Assembly: GCA_964573715.1 (NCBI GenBank)
Contig: CAZNKR010000008.1
Coordinates: forward strand, 1-51,715
DNA: 51,715 nucleotides
Direction of reading: 5' to 3'
DNA from: SVEL01 sp964573715
GTDB lineage: Bacteria > Bacillota > Clostridia > Lachnospirales > Lachnospiraceae
The position numbers and the translations under genes were made by a program. Positions 8,455 to 16,803 of this stretch are shown one piece after another (the first letter of the stretch is position 1; every line of letters begins with the position of its first letter). The notes below the pieces were generated by a model. The model saw only the letters and a program-made list of their open reading frames with translations, was not told where the DNA came from and did no database searches.

Positions 8455-11390
8455 TAAGTATCAAATGCACCTATAAATGTTTTTGCACATTTAAATAATA
8501 TTGATGTACTTATTTTTTCTTCTGATGTGTTTTCTAGTTTTGTACCTCTGTGTACGTATGTCTGACTAGCTGTAACACTAATTTTTTTAATATTTATGCC
8601 TCTATCTTTAAGGTTTATTTCGAAATCCTCTGCGATATTGGCCATCTTACTAAGTCCATCCTCATTTTCACAAACAATAAGTCCCCCGAGGCTTTCACCA
8701 TCATAATTCATTTCCATATCCACCCTGCCAAATTCTTCATTTGCAAAGCTTACATGCATACCACTCATATCACTTCCACTTTCAATGGTTAAATGTATAC
8801 TTGTCAGTTCATTGCCAATCATGGCTGGTACATAATATGAATTTTGATTTGCAAGCTTATTTAGCATCAATGCCAGTTCGCTATTGTTTATAGCTTCTTC
8901 TATACTATTGTAACGAGGTAGTTCTTCCTCCATAGCTTCCTTAAGAGTTTCCTTTGCTTCACTCTCAATTTCTTCATAGCTAGTTCTTAGTTCTGTTTCA
9001 CTGTCCATATTTTGGTACAGCTTTTCCCAGCCCTGAAGATTTTCAAATCTTTTTGCTTCCTTTTTAAGTGTTTTTTTATTTTCAATGTTAGTGTATGTCA
9101 ATGGAATATTGTGGTTTACCAGTTCTCTAACATCATCCTCACTTACAAGCTCCATTGTATGCATTTCCTCTACCTTCACCGAGGTATAATATGCTTTTTC
9201 ATCAATTTTACCTGCACTTTTTCCACTCTTTGCAGCCGCTAATATATTATTTATTGTTAGCTGATATTCACTCTTAATAGCTGCACCAACAGCCTTTGCA
9301 TCTGATTTCCCAATAGCTTTGATAGTACGAAACATTTCTATGTATTTTTTTCTGTCCGTTTCACTTATTTCACCATTTTTATCCAGATTCCATAAATACT
9401 TTGCAAAATTTTCATTTGTAGCACCAATGCTCTCATTTATATTAGCCAGCTTGCTGTTTAATTCTACTATGCTTTCATTCATTGGGTTAATGTCATTTGC
9501 AATAAGATATGCAACTGTTTTTGGTGTTAAATTTTCTACCAGACTATCAACTTCTCCTACTTTTTCCTTTACAAGCTCAATGTTTTCAATACTTATTTCC
9601 ATTGAATTGTAGCCTAGTATACGGACAGCCCTTTTATTATATTCATCACATGGCAAATTCATTCCATCTAAGATTTCGTCTATTCCCTCAAAGGCCTTGC
9701 TTATTTTATCACCAAGATCCCCTCTAACCTGGGTTCCCACTGCCTCATATGTTTCCACTGCTAACTTATAGTTTTTATTTGAGGCCTCCACGCTTACTTC
9801 TTCTAGAGTTTGACTAGTTTCAATCCTTGCGCTAAATGCAACATGGGCCGTCTTTATACTGTACGTAGCACTTATTGTTTGATTAAATAAAGAAATGTTT
9901 TCTTCGTTAATCTTTGCCTCTGCCTGATTCAACATGCTGACGGCAAACTCGTTTTCTTTACTATTAAGTACGTCTAACAAATCTCCAATACTTTCAATAT
10001 CCACATCAATGCCCATACTCTTCATCAAAAGCTGCGCCTTGCTTGTTAATCTAGCCTGTGCTTCAACAATCTGCTTTTTAGCTTGAAGAAACTTAATGTC
10101 ATTTTCATGGTTAGATGACTGACTGGTGGTTGACTGAATATGCGAAGGTTGGTTGGTTGTGGTTTCTTGGTTTATTGATGATGCGTCAGTTTCGATTTCT
10201 GTTTTAATTTCTGTTTTAATTTCNNNNNNNNNNNNNNNNNNNNNNNNNNNNNNNNNNNNNNNNNNNNNNNNNNNNNNNNNNNNNNNNNNNNNNNNNNNNN
10301 NNNNNNNNNNNNNNNNNNNNNNNGTTTTAATTTCAGTTTCTATATTTATATTTTTGAAATTTAATATCTTGTTTTGTGACACTATATTATAAATGGCATC
10401 ATCCAAAATACTATTTAGGGCCAAAACATTTCTATCTATTGCCTCTGTATTATATTGGCCTGGAATAAATGAAGCATTTTTTTCATTTCCCGTAAAATAC
10501 ATAGTATATTTTAAATTTTCTTCTATGCCACTTTTAAAGCTTTCTTCATCCATTGACACTGCCCAGTTTATGCCTATAGCATTGTTTATATTCTTGGCAG
10601 TAAGAGGAATGTTCTTTTCTACCATCCACCTTGCTGTATCAAGGTTTTCTTGACTTTTTTCAATTCCCGCCTGGTCAAACACCTTTTCTACCTGTGGAAG
10701 AAGCTCCTGCCATTGTTCTTCATTAATTTCATCTGCCTGCTTTTCCCCTGCATTACTATACATTGCCTTGCTATATGCTTCTTTATATACATTGTCAATT
10801 GATGGAGTTTCCTCTGGAGGTGTAATAGGCTCACTTTCCTTAGCTACGTCCATTGCCTTTTTTACGCTGGCCGCAAAGGCAGGAGAACCTGTAATTTCCT
10901 CAAGCTTTTCGTCGTTAATATTAATAGTAGTATGATAATCCTCGCAATACGTAGCAAGTTCAATCTGTATACGTTCATAAACGCTCATGCTTGTCCTAGG
11001 ATCATCTTTATCCGGAGTTATGCCTAATTCTTCAAACTGTGAATATCCTTCTGGAGTAATCATCTGATTAATTGCATTAATACTTTCACTAGCCTGTAAT
11101 GCGCTATTTTTCTCAAGCTTTGACTTATCTTCTACAACTTCTTTTTTTCCATTAGAATATAGCTGGCTTTTATTTTCATGGCTATTTACTGTTTTGCCTT
11201 TTTTGTAAATCACATCTTGTGCACTAACCCCATTTACCTGATGATTGCTAGCTACCTTATGATTGTCATTTGCCTGGTAATTGTCTTCTACCTGATATTT
11301 GCTAACATTTTTGTAAATATTAGTATTTTGATTTTCTACACCTATATCATTATTTAAAATGGTTTCACCTTTTTGTACATTTATCTGCAT
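8445..11390 (-). CDS. Large DUF6240-like protein with FliK-like C-terminal domain, interrupted by an assembly gap
   Basis: Not assigned an exact function. The readable protein is about 980 residues including 34 unknown residues across the gap at 10224-10323. The N-terminus is polar with degenerate six-residue repeats (about 32-55, KYQVED NYQAND NHKVAS). A motif like NIPLT followed by NI recurs (about 260 in WMVEKNIPLTAKNI; later in LVNHNIPLTYTNI), implying duplicated helical modules. A Glu-Ile-Lys-Thr tandem repeat flanks the gap. The last about 110 residues (LTSIHLTIESGSDMSGMHVS, FGRVDMEM, INLKDRGINIKKISV) resemble the C-domain of hook-length control proteins, and the gene sits directly before flagellin. 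I infer a flagellar-locus protein of the DUF6240 type. AGGA precedes ATG by about 7 bases. Confidence 0.7.
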   Translation of the reverse strand: MQINVQKGETILNNDIGVENQNTNIYKNVSKYQVEDNYQANDNHKVASNHQVNGVSAQDVIYKKGKTVNSHENKSQLYSNGKKEVVEDKSKLEKNSALQASESINAINQMITPEGYSQFEELGITPDKDDPRTSMSVYERIQIELATYCEDYHTTININDEKLEEITGSPAFAASVKKAMDVAKESEPITPPEETPSIDNVYKEAYSKAMYSNAGEKQADEINEEQWQELLPQVEKVFDQAGIEKSQENLDTARWMVEKNIPLTAKNINNAIGINWAVSMDEESFKSGIEENLKYTMYFTGNEKNASFIPGQYNTEAIDRNVLALNSILDDAIYNIVSQNKILNFKNINIETEIKXXXXXXXXXXXXXXXXXXXXXXXXXXXXXXXXXXEIKTEIKTEIETDASSINQETTTNQPSHIQSTTSQSSNHENDIKFLQAKKQIVEAQARLTSKAQLLMKSMGIDVDIESIGDLLDVLNSKENEFAVSMLNQAEAKINEENISLFNQTISATYSIKTAHVAFSARIETSQTLEEVSVEASNKNYKLAVETYEAVGTQVRGDLGDKISKAFEGIDEILDGMNLPCDEYNKRAVRILGYNSMEISIENIELVKEKVGEVDSLVENLTPKTVAYLIANDINPMNESIVELNSKLANINESIGATNENFAKYLWNLDKNGEISETDRKKYIEMFRTIKAIGKSDAKAVGAAIKSEYQLTINNILAAAKSGKSAGKIDEKAYYTSVKVEEMHTMELVSEDDVRELVNHNIPLTYTNIENKKTLKKEAKRFENLQGWEKLYQNMDSETELRTSYEEIESEAKETLKEAMEEELPRYNSIEEAINNSELALMLNKLANQNSYYVPAMIGNELTSIHLTIESGSDMSGMHVSFANEEFGRVDMEMNYDGESLGGLIVCENEDGLSKMANIAEDFEINLKDRGINIKKISVTASQTYVHRGTKLENTSEEKISTSILFKCAKTFIGAFDTYQN
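10200..10334. repeat. 12-bp tandem repeat (EIKT codons) bordering assembly gap 1
   Basis: Units of tgttttaatttc occur at 10200-10211 and 10212-10223, then the gap, then 11 of 12 bases at 10324-10334. On the coding strand each unit encodes Glu-Ile-Lys-Thr. The gap most likely hides further copies. Confidence 0.75.
10224..10323. other. Assembly gap (100 N)
   Basis: A run of exactly 100 N inside the DUF6240-like gene. The equal length of all three gaps shows that it is a placeholder. The reading frame stays open on both sides. Confidence 0.97.
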
Positions 11391-11521
11391 AGTTATTCCT
11401 ACTTTCAGTTTGTTCGTTTACATTCAATAAATTCTTACTTCTTATTTCGGAATAATAACTAATTTTCTTTAATTTACAATGCCAATATTTCTATACTAAA
11501 TAAGGGCACCGTTTCTACTAT

Positions 11522-11719
11522 CTATAACGTCACCATTTCTTTTAACAAATTTTTTATTCCTTCCTTATTTGTTTCTTCTGGATATGAATCCATTTCTTTT
11601 ACCTGTCCTAGAATAACCTTGTACCTTATTTGTGTTGCATTTAATTCATAAATCAAGCAATCTATAAGCATTTGTCTTTGAAGCTGTCTTGCTGTCAAAT
11701 ATTTCTTTGTTTTTTTCAT
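11522..11719 (-). CDS. Small hypothetical protein, 65 residues
   Basis: Not recognised. A basic N-terminus (KKTKKYLTARQLQRQ) is followed by a predicted helical body (MLIDCLIYELNATQIRYKVI) and an acidic/amphipathic C-terminus (NKEGIKNLLKEMV). It contains one Cys and has no signal peptide or membrane segment. AAGGCGG lies about 5 bases before ATG. It is upstream of, and on the same strand as, the DUF6240-like gene with a 131-base gap, and divergent from the Tad operon, so it might be a small regulator or assembly factor of either appendage; that is a guess from position only. Confidence 0.6.
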   Translation of the reverse strand: MKKTKKYLTARQLQRQMLIDCLIYELNATQIRYKVILGQVKEMDSYPEETNKEGIKNLLKEMVTL

Positions 11720-11888
11720 AATAACCGCCTTTATTATTTTTGTTAGAAATTATATACTTTTTTTCAATTTTATACCCATGTGGAAGGGTTTAATTTTGAT
11801 TGGAGAAATTTTTTGTTTATTATGCACAAATTTTAAGTCCGATTTTTTACCAATTGAAAAACAAAATTATATTTTTTTAAAAAAGTGA

Positions 11889-11917
11889 TAGACAACTATT
11901 TTTCCCATGAGTATAAT
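11889..11917 (+). promoter_or_regulatory. Sigma-A promoter of the Tad pilus operon
   Basis: TAGACA (11889-11894), 17-base spacer, TATAAT (11912-11917): five of six and six of six matches to consensus. It is about 50 bases before the TTG start of tadZ and lies inside the longest open frame, which argues against the farther upstream GTG start at 11885. Confidence 0.65.
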
Positions 11918-11968
11918 GAGCTCAATTCTTTATCAAATCTATTTTTTCAAGTCCTAAAAGGAGGACTA

Positions 11969-13036
11969 TTGAGCAACGGATTATTAGCCATTCTTGATGA
12001 AGATATGGCATACGCAAAAGCGTTATCCGATTATATTTCCAGGTCAGCCAGTCTTGGCTTTTCGGCCTGTACCTTTTCCAATGTAGATGAATTTATTAAT
12101 GTTTTGCAAAAAAAGACCATAGAGGTACTTTTGATTGATGAGAGTTTATATTCTTCAATAAATTCCAAGCTAAAAGATACTACAAACAATATTGTTATTA
12201 TATGTGTTTTGGCTTCTAAAAAAAATGTTGTATATAATGATCCCACCTTTTTTAAGTATCAATCTGCGGAGAGTCTTCTTCATAGTATTATGAGTAGTTT
12301 TTCTACTAATTTATCAGGAAATATTGCATATAATTCCTCAGTGGAAAATTCTCTATGTCAACCAAGCGCATCACCCTTTAAGACCTCTACTAATTTTGAC
12401 TCTACGTCTTTACTTAGTGCCGTCTATTCGCCCATCGGCAGATGCGGAAAAACTATCTTTGCTTATACTTATGCCACGATTCTTTCTTTAGAAGAACCTA
12501 CATTATTTATTTCTTTTGATGAATATTCAAGGTTTCTATATAAAGATTGTGGAAATGATCTTAGTGATTTACTTTTTTTCTATTTAGAGGATAAAAACTG
12601 TATGAACACCAAGCTCAGCAGCTTAGTATGTAAGCAAGGCAGCCTCGACGTAATTGTTTCTGCAAAATATGGTGCAGACCTACGTAATCTTGATTCAAAG
12701 GACATCTATAGATTTGTATCATCATTAAAACAATCTCAATACAAAAATATTGTACTAGATCTTGGTGATACCCTTTGTGATCCATTACCTTTGCTGCATT
12801 TATGTCAAAAGATATTTGTCCCAAAATTAGAGGACTCTATATCTATCCACAAACTTAGTTCATTTATATCTACGTTATCCACATTAGATACCTCTTTATC
12901 ATCTACACGTTTATCCTTTATAGATGTACCAGCATTTTATATAGAAGAGGATTTAATGCCCCTTGGTACAAAGCTTTTAGTAAGCCCCGTTGCGGAATAT
13001 ATTAATACTCATATTTTAGGACAGAAAAATGATTGA
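11969..13036 (+). CDS. tadZ: TadZ/CpaE-like pilus-localising ATPase-family protein (TTG start)
   Basis: TadZ/CpaE proteins place the Tad secretion machine in the cell. An N-terminal atypical receiver-like domain (NGLLAILDEDMAYAKALSDY, Asp57 in LLIDES) is followed by a MinD/ParA-like domain with a deviant Walker A, SPIGRCGKT (154-162), then FISFDE and VLDLGDTL strands. The open frame extends to GTG 11885, but TTG 11969 is chosen because AAAGGAGGA ends 3 bases before it, the conserved domain begins there, and the operon promoter lies inside the extra segment. Length of 355 residues fits the family. It overlaps tadA by 8 bases. First gene of the operon. Confidence 0.85.
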   Translation: MSNGLLAILDEDMAYAKALSDYISRSASLGFSACTFSNVDEFINVLQKKTIEVLLIDESLYSSINSKLKDTTNNIVIICVLASKKNVVYNDPTFFKYQSAESLLHSIMSSFSTNLSGNIAYNSSVENSLCQPSASPFKTSTNFDSTSLLSAVYSPIGRCGKTIFAYTYATILSLEEPTLFISFDEYSRFLYKDCGNDLSDLLFFYLEDKNCMNTKLSSLVCKQGSLDVIVSAKYGADLRNLDSKDIYRFVSSLKQSQYKNIVLDLGDTLCDPLPLLHLCQKIFVPKLEDSISIHKLSSFISTLSTLDTSLSSTRLSFIDVPAFYIEEDLMPLGTKLLVSPVAEYINTHILGQKND

Positions 13037-14261
13037 TAAAGAATTAATGCTTAAAATGCGCAATCATTTGATTTCAGGGTTTGATTTATCTATGGATATT
13101 ACTGATGAAAAAATAGAAGAACTGATAGATGAAGAAATAATAAAAGAAGGACATTTACAGTATATATCCATTAATGACAGATTAATCTACAAGCGCGTTT
13201 TGTTTAATTCTATTAGAGGATTAGATGTTTTGCAAGATTTAGCTGACGATCCTACAATAACTGAGATTATGGTTAATGGTATTAATAATATTTTTATTGA
13301 GCAAAAAGGACATATAAAAAGAAGTGAAATTGAATTTTATACATCGGAAAAGCTCATGGATGTTATTCAACAAATAGCCAGCATCTCAAATCGCCGTGTT
13401 AATGAAGCTTCTCCCATAGTTGATGCCCGTCTTGCTGACGGTTCAAGAGTAAACATTGTCTTACCCCCTGTGGCTCTAGATGGGCCTGTTGTAACCATTA
13501 GAAAGTTTCCAAGTCACGGAATAACTATGTCAGATCTTATTGATATGGGTTCGATTAGCAAAGTGGCCGCCCATTTTTTAGAGATTCTCGTTAAGTCCGG
13601 CTACAATATTTTTGTAAGTGGAGGTACCGGCTCTGGAAAAACTACGTTTCTCAATGTTTTATCAGGTTTTATCCCTAAAGACAGCCGTGTTATTACCATT
13701 GAAGATTCTGCCGAACTTAGACTACACCACATTAATAATCTTGTTAGACTAGAAGTTCGACAAGATAATGTTGAAGGACATGGTGGAATATCTATACGCG
13801 ATTTAATTAAAACCTCTCTACGCATGAGGCCAGATCGAATTATTGTTGGCGAAGTTCGTGGTGGTGAAGCAATTGATATGCTTCAAGCTATGAATACAGG
13901 GCATGATGGAAGCATGAGTACAGGTCATGCAAATAGTAGTATAGACATGCTTATTCGTCTCGAAACTATGGTACTAATGGGTGCCCCATTACCTATTTCC
14001 GCTATCAGAGGACAGATAGCCGCTGGAATTGATATTATTGTTCATCTCGGCAGATTAAGAGATAAGTCAAGAAAGGTTTTAGAAATAAGTGAAGTCAAAG
14101 ATTTTAATGGAACAAATATTATTTTAAATCCACTATTTACCTTTTTAGAGGAAGCTTTTGTTAACGAGAAAGTTGTGGGTTCTTTAAAATCCACCGGTAA
14201 TACTCTTTCTCACAAAGGGAAGCTCGAATTATCTGGCTATCAAGAACCTGACTATGAGTAG
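13029..14261 (+). CDS. tadA: TadA/CpaF-type pilus assembly ATPase
   Basis: Hexameric secretion ATPase that powers Flp pilus assembly on the cytoplasmic face. Of 410 residues, the N-terminal domain contains DDPTITEIMVNG (73-84). Walker A is GGTGSGKTT (198-206), the Asp box VITIEDSAEL (221-230), Walker B IIVGEVRGGEA (271-281) and the His box GHDGSMSTGHAN (291-302). All catalytic elements are intact. It overlaps tadZ by 8 bases and is followed 47 bases later by tadB with its own AAAAAGGAG site. The CpaF/TadA subfamily is clear from the order of motifs and the neighbours. Confidence 0.96.
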   Translation: MIDKELMLKMRNHLISGFDLSMDITDEKIEELIDEEIIKEGHLQYISINDRLIYKRVLFNSIRGLDVLQDLADDPTITEIMVNGINNIFIEQKGHIKRSEIEFYTSEKLMDVIQQIASISNRRVNEASPIVDARLADGSRVNIVLPPVALDGPVVTIRKFPSHGITMSDLIDMGSISKVAAHFLEILVKSGYNIFVSGGTGSGKTTFLNVLSGFIPKDSRVITIEDSAELRLHHINNLVRLEVRQDNVEGHGGISIRDLIKTSLRMRPDRIIVGEVRGGEAIDMLQAMNTGHDGSMSTGHANSSIDMLIRLETMVLMGAPLPISAIRGQIAAGIDIIVHLGRLRDKSRKVLEISEVKDFNGTNIILNPLFTFLEEAFVNEKVVGSLKSTGNTLSHKGKLELSGYQEPDYE

Positions 14262-14308
14262 TTTTAAATGCCATAGGCTTATTAAATAAAATCAAAAAGG
14301 AGTTTTTT

Positions 14309-15055
14309 ATGGAGCAGATTAGTTACCTTACTTACAAATTTACTTTAAGAGAATGGATAAAATATCTATTTATTTTTGAAATTATCGCTTCATTTTTTTC
14401 ATATTTCTTTTATCATTCATTAATTCCATTTCTTATTTCGCAAGTATTTATTACTAAGTATTATTCATATGTTCGTACACATTTAAATAAGCAGCGTAAT
14501 AAACGTATACTTACCGAGTTTTCCGACTTTATTGTGTCTATATCTGCTTCTCTATACACAGGGTATTCTCTTGAGAATTCTGTTATTGAAGCTAAAGAAA
14601 CAATTATAAACATGTATGGTAAACATTCAATAATTTACAATGAAATCCTGGTTATGGAACGTATGCTATCATTAAATATTCCTATTGAAAAAATTTTTGA
14701 TAGCTTATCAAAACGTACCTGCATAGAAGAAATTCTTTGCTTTTGCGAAATATTAAATATTGTAAAAAAAACTGGTGGTGACTTGATATCCATTATTAAA
14801 TCTACTTCTATTACTATTAAGCAAAAAAGCGAACTACTAAATGAAATTGATACTGCCGTTTCTGGAAAAAGATTTGAACAATACATTATGCTATGTATGC
14901 CGTTTATTATCTTTATATATATTGAATTAACCCAACCAGGCTTCTTTTTGCCACTTTATCATAATACGCTTGGGATTTTTGTTTCAACTACCTGTCTAAT
15001 TATTTATTGTTGCTCATTCTTTTTCTCAAGGAAAATTTTATCAATCGAGGTATAA
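14309..15055 (+). CDS. tadB: TadB-like inner-membrane platform protein (T2SS F family)
   Basis: Membrane platform protein that couples the TadA ATPase to pilin extraction. In 248 residues there is one hydrophobic pair near the N-terminus (about 20-50), a cytosolic helical F domain (FSDFIVSISASLYTGYSLENSV, then KTGGDLISIIKSTS) and two C-terminal transmembrane segments (about 190-245). AAAAAGGAG lies 6-7 bases before ATG. It stops 3 bases before tadC. Shorter than proteobacterial TadB but usual for Gram-positive loci. Confidence 0.88.
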   Translation: MEQISYLTYKFTLREWIKYLFIFEIIASFFSYFFYHSLIPFLISQVFITKYYSYVRTHLNKQRNKRILTEFSDFIVSISASLYTGYSLENSVIEAKETIINMYGKHSIIYNEILVMERMLSLNIPIEKIFDSLSKRTCIEEILCFCEILNIVKKTGGDLISIIKSTSITIKQKSELLNEIDTAVSGKRFEQYIMLCMPFIIFIYIELTQPGFFLPLYHNTLGIFVSTTCLIIYCCSFFFSRKILSIEV

Positions 15056-15058
15056 CTT

Positions 15059-16503
15059 ATGATTATTTATATTGTTTTTTTACTACTACTCTTAATTTTT
15101 TTTATTACAACTTTTCACTATAAAAAAGAGGAGTACTCTAATATTCCAAAAAAAGAACACCCCCTTGCATTCTTATACGGAAGTTCCTTTTTTATCATTA
15201 CTATTTTTGACCGCTATATAAACAAAGGTAAAATAAGTGGTAAAGATTTAAGAAAAAGCGAAAAGCTTTCAAAACTTTATGTTGGAGTTAATCCAAGACG
15301 GCTACTTATGCTCCATAAAGCAAAGTCTATTTCCTTTTCATTATTATCTCTTCTGGTAATCTTAATTATTTCTGTACTTTATCATTTGAATGATAGTAAT
15401 AATACCAATACTGTAAGTTCCCTCGACAGACCAACTGACTCTAACTCTTCATCAATTAACTTGACCATTGATTATGAAGGTGAAACTACTGATATTATTA
15501 TAGAAATAGAAAGTCAGGCACATACCCTTGAGGAGGCTCTCAAGTACTTTGATGAGCATCGCAGTGAAATAGAAAAATCCATGCTAGGCGATAATGAAGA
15601 TTTGTATAACATCAATTCTACTTTAAAATTTAATAATAAAGTAGCTGAAATACAAATACTATGGCAACCCGAAGAGCCAAAATATGTTGATTATTCTGGA
15701 GATATATTATTTGATAATATCCCTGATCAAGGCATACTAACAAATATAATTGCAACTCTTACATATGGTGGTCACGAAGCTGCAATAACAATTCCAATAT
15801 TTATTCCTTCAAAAGCTTCAACATTTTCTATTCTTGATGAAATTAATAATGAAATTGTATCTATAAATGATCCTTACAGTAGCAACGTTAATTTGCCCAC
15901 CTCAATAAATGGCTCTGAAATCAAATATTACTCATCAGCAAATGAATTTCACATTAATTTTTTCTAGTCGGGGTAATCATTGCTCTTATTCTACCTCTTT
16001 TACTTAATCATGATAATAATAAAGCTTTTTTATTACGAAGTGATGAAATGATTAATGATTACCCTGATTTAGTTACAAAGACAACTTTACTGATAAATGC
16101 AGGAATGACCATTCACAGTGCACTATTACGTATATATTCTGACTATGCACACTCACATAATGTTGCACATTTTCACTACTTATACAAGGAACTAGGACTA
16201 ACTTTAGCTCAAATAGAAAATGGAGTTCCACAATCCTGTGCTTATTCCGAATTTGGTAATCGAATAGGACTTCCTTGCTATATAAAATTTGGAAGCCTTC
16301 TTGAGCAAAATCTCAAAAAAGGAAATCGAGAGCTTTCTGCTATGCTTAGCAGCGAAGCTATGGCAGCTATTGATTCAAAGAAACGTTTGTTAAAAGAAAA
16401 AGGCGAAAAAGCCTCAACAAAATTACTACTACCAATGATAATGATTTTTGCTGTCATTCTTATACTTATTATGATTCCAGCTTTTCTAAACATGTCAATA
16501 TAA
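15059..16503 (+). CDS. tadC: TadC-like platform protein, frame interrupted at a 6-T run
   Basis: Second T2SS-F-type platform protein. Part 1 (15059-15967, 302 residues) has an N-terminal membrane helix, a basic cytosolic segment, a second helix (SFSLLSLLVILIISVLYHL) and a large extracytoplasmic insert (about 120-300, YEGETTDIIIEIESQAHTLE). It stops at TAG 15965. Part 2 continues one frame back with the next membrane helix (VGVIIALILPLLL), the F domain (DLVTKTTLLINAGMTIHSAL) and a final helix (about 16436-16500). Adding one T to the run at 15958-15963 restores one frame of 481 residues. The cause may be mutation, assembly error or programmed -1 shifting. A separate start for part 2 would be ATG 16048, which would lose the membrane helix. 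Confidence 0.8.
15958..15967 (+). other. Candidate -1 frameshift site followed at once by a stop
   Basis: In the upstream frame the bases read T TTT TTC TAG, matching the X XXY YYZ slippery pattern with an immediate stop codon. A -1 slip enters exactly the frame that encodes the rest of TadC. Confidence 0.45.
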
Positions 16504-16521
16504 AGAAAGGATTTTATAAAA

Positions 16522-16803
16522 ATGACTATTTACAAACAATTAACCACTTACTTATTTATTTATCTATATCGTTACCTTAATTATATTTCTTCACTATTTT
16601 TTATAACTCTATTTAAAATTAAAAATTTCTATTCGAAGAATAGACAAAAACAATCTAAACCTTGTCTGAATGCTATCGGTTCAATAGAAATGATACTTTT
16701 ACTGCTGGTACTTGTTTCACTCATAGTGATTTTCAAAAGCCAAATCACAAGTATAATTAATACTGTTTTCACTAAAATCAGGCAACAAATCAATGGATTC
16801 TAA
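16522..16803 (+). CDS. flp: Flp1-like major pilin precursor with long leader
   Basis: Probable main Flp pilin. The mature-type hydrophobic segment IGSIEMILLLLVLVSLIVIF (52-71) has Glu at +5 if cut after Ala51, the position expected for TadV-type peptidase. The 51-residue leader is unusually long and has its own hydrophobic stretch (about 7-31) and a basic patch (KNRQKQSK). I see no internal ATG, GTG or TTG that would shorten it plausibly. AAAGGA lies about 9 bases before ATG. It overlaps the next gene by 11 bases. Ala instead of Gly at -1 is atypical. Confidence 0.8.
   Translation: MTIYKQLTTYLFIYLYRYLNYISSLFFITLFKIKNFYSKNRQKQSKPCLNAIGSIEMILLLLVLVSLIVIFKSQITSIINTVFTKIRQQINGF

Noticed and set aside
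11885..11968. In-frame upstream GTG start for tadZ
   Set aside because: It lacks a ribosome site, the promoter -35/-10 pair lies inside it, and the conserved domain starts only after the TTG with AAAGGAGGA.
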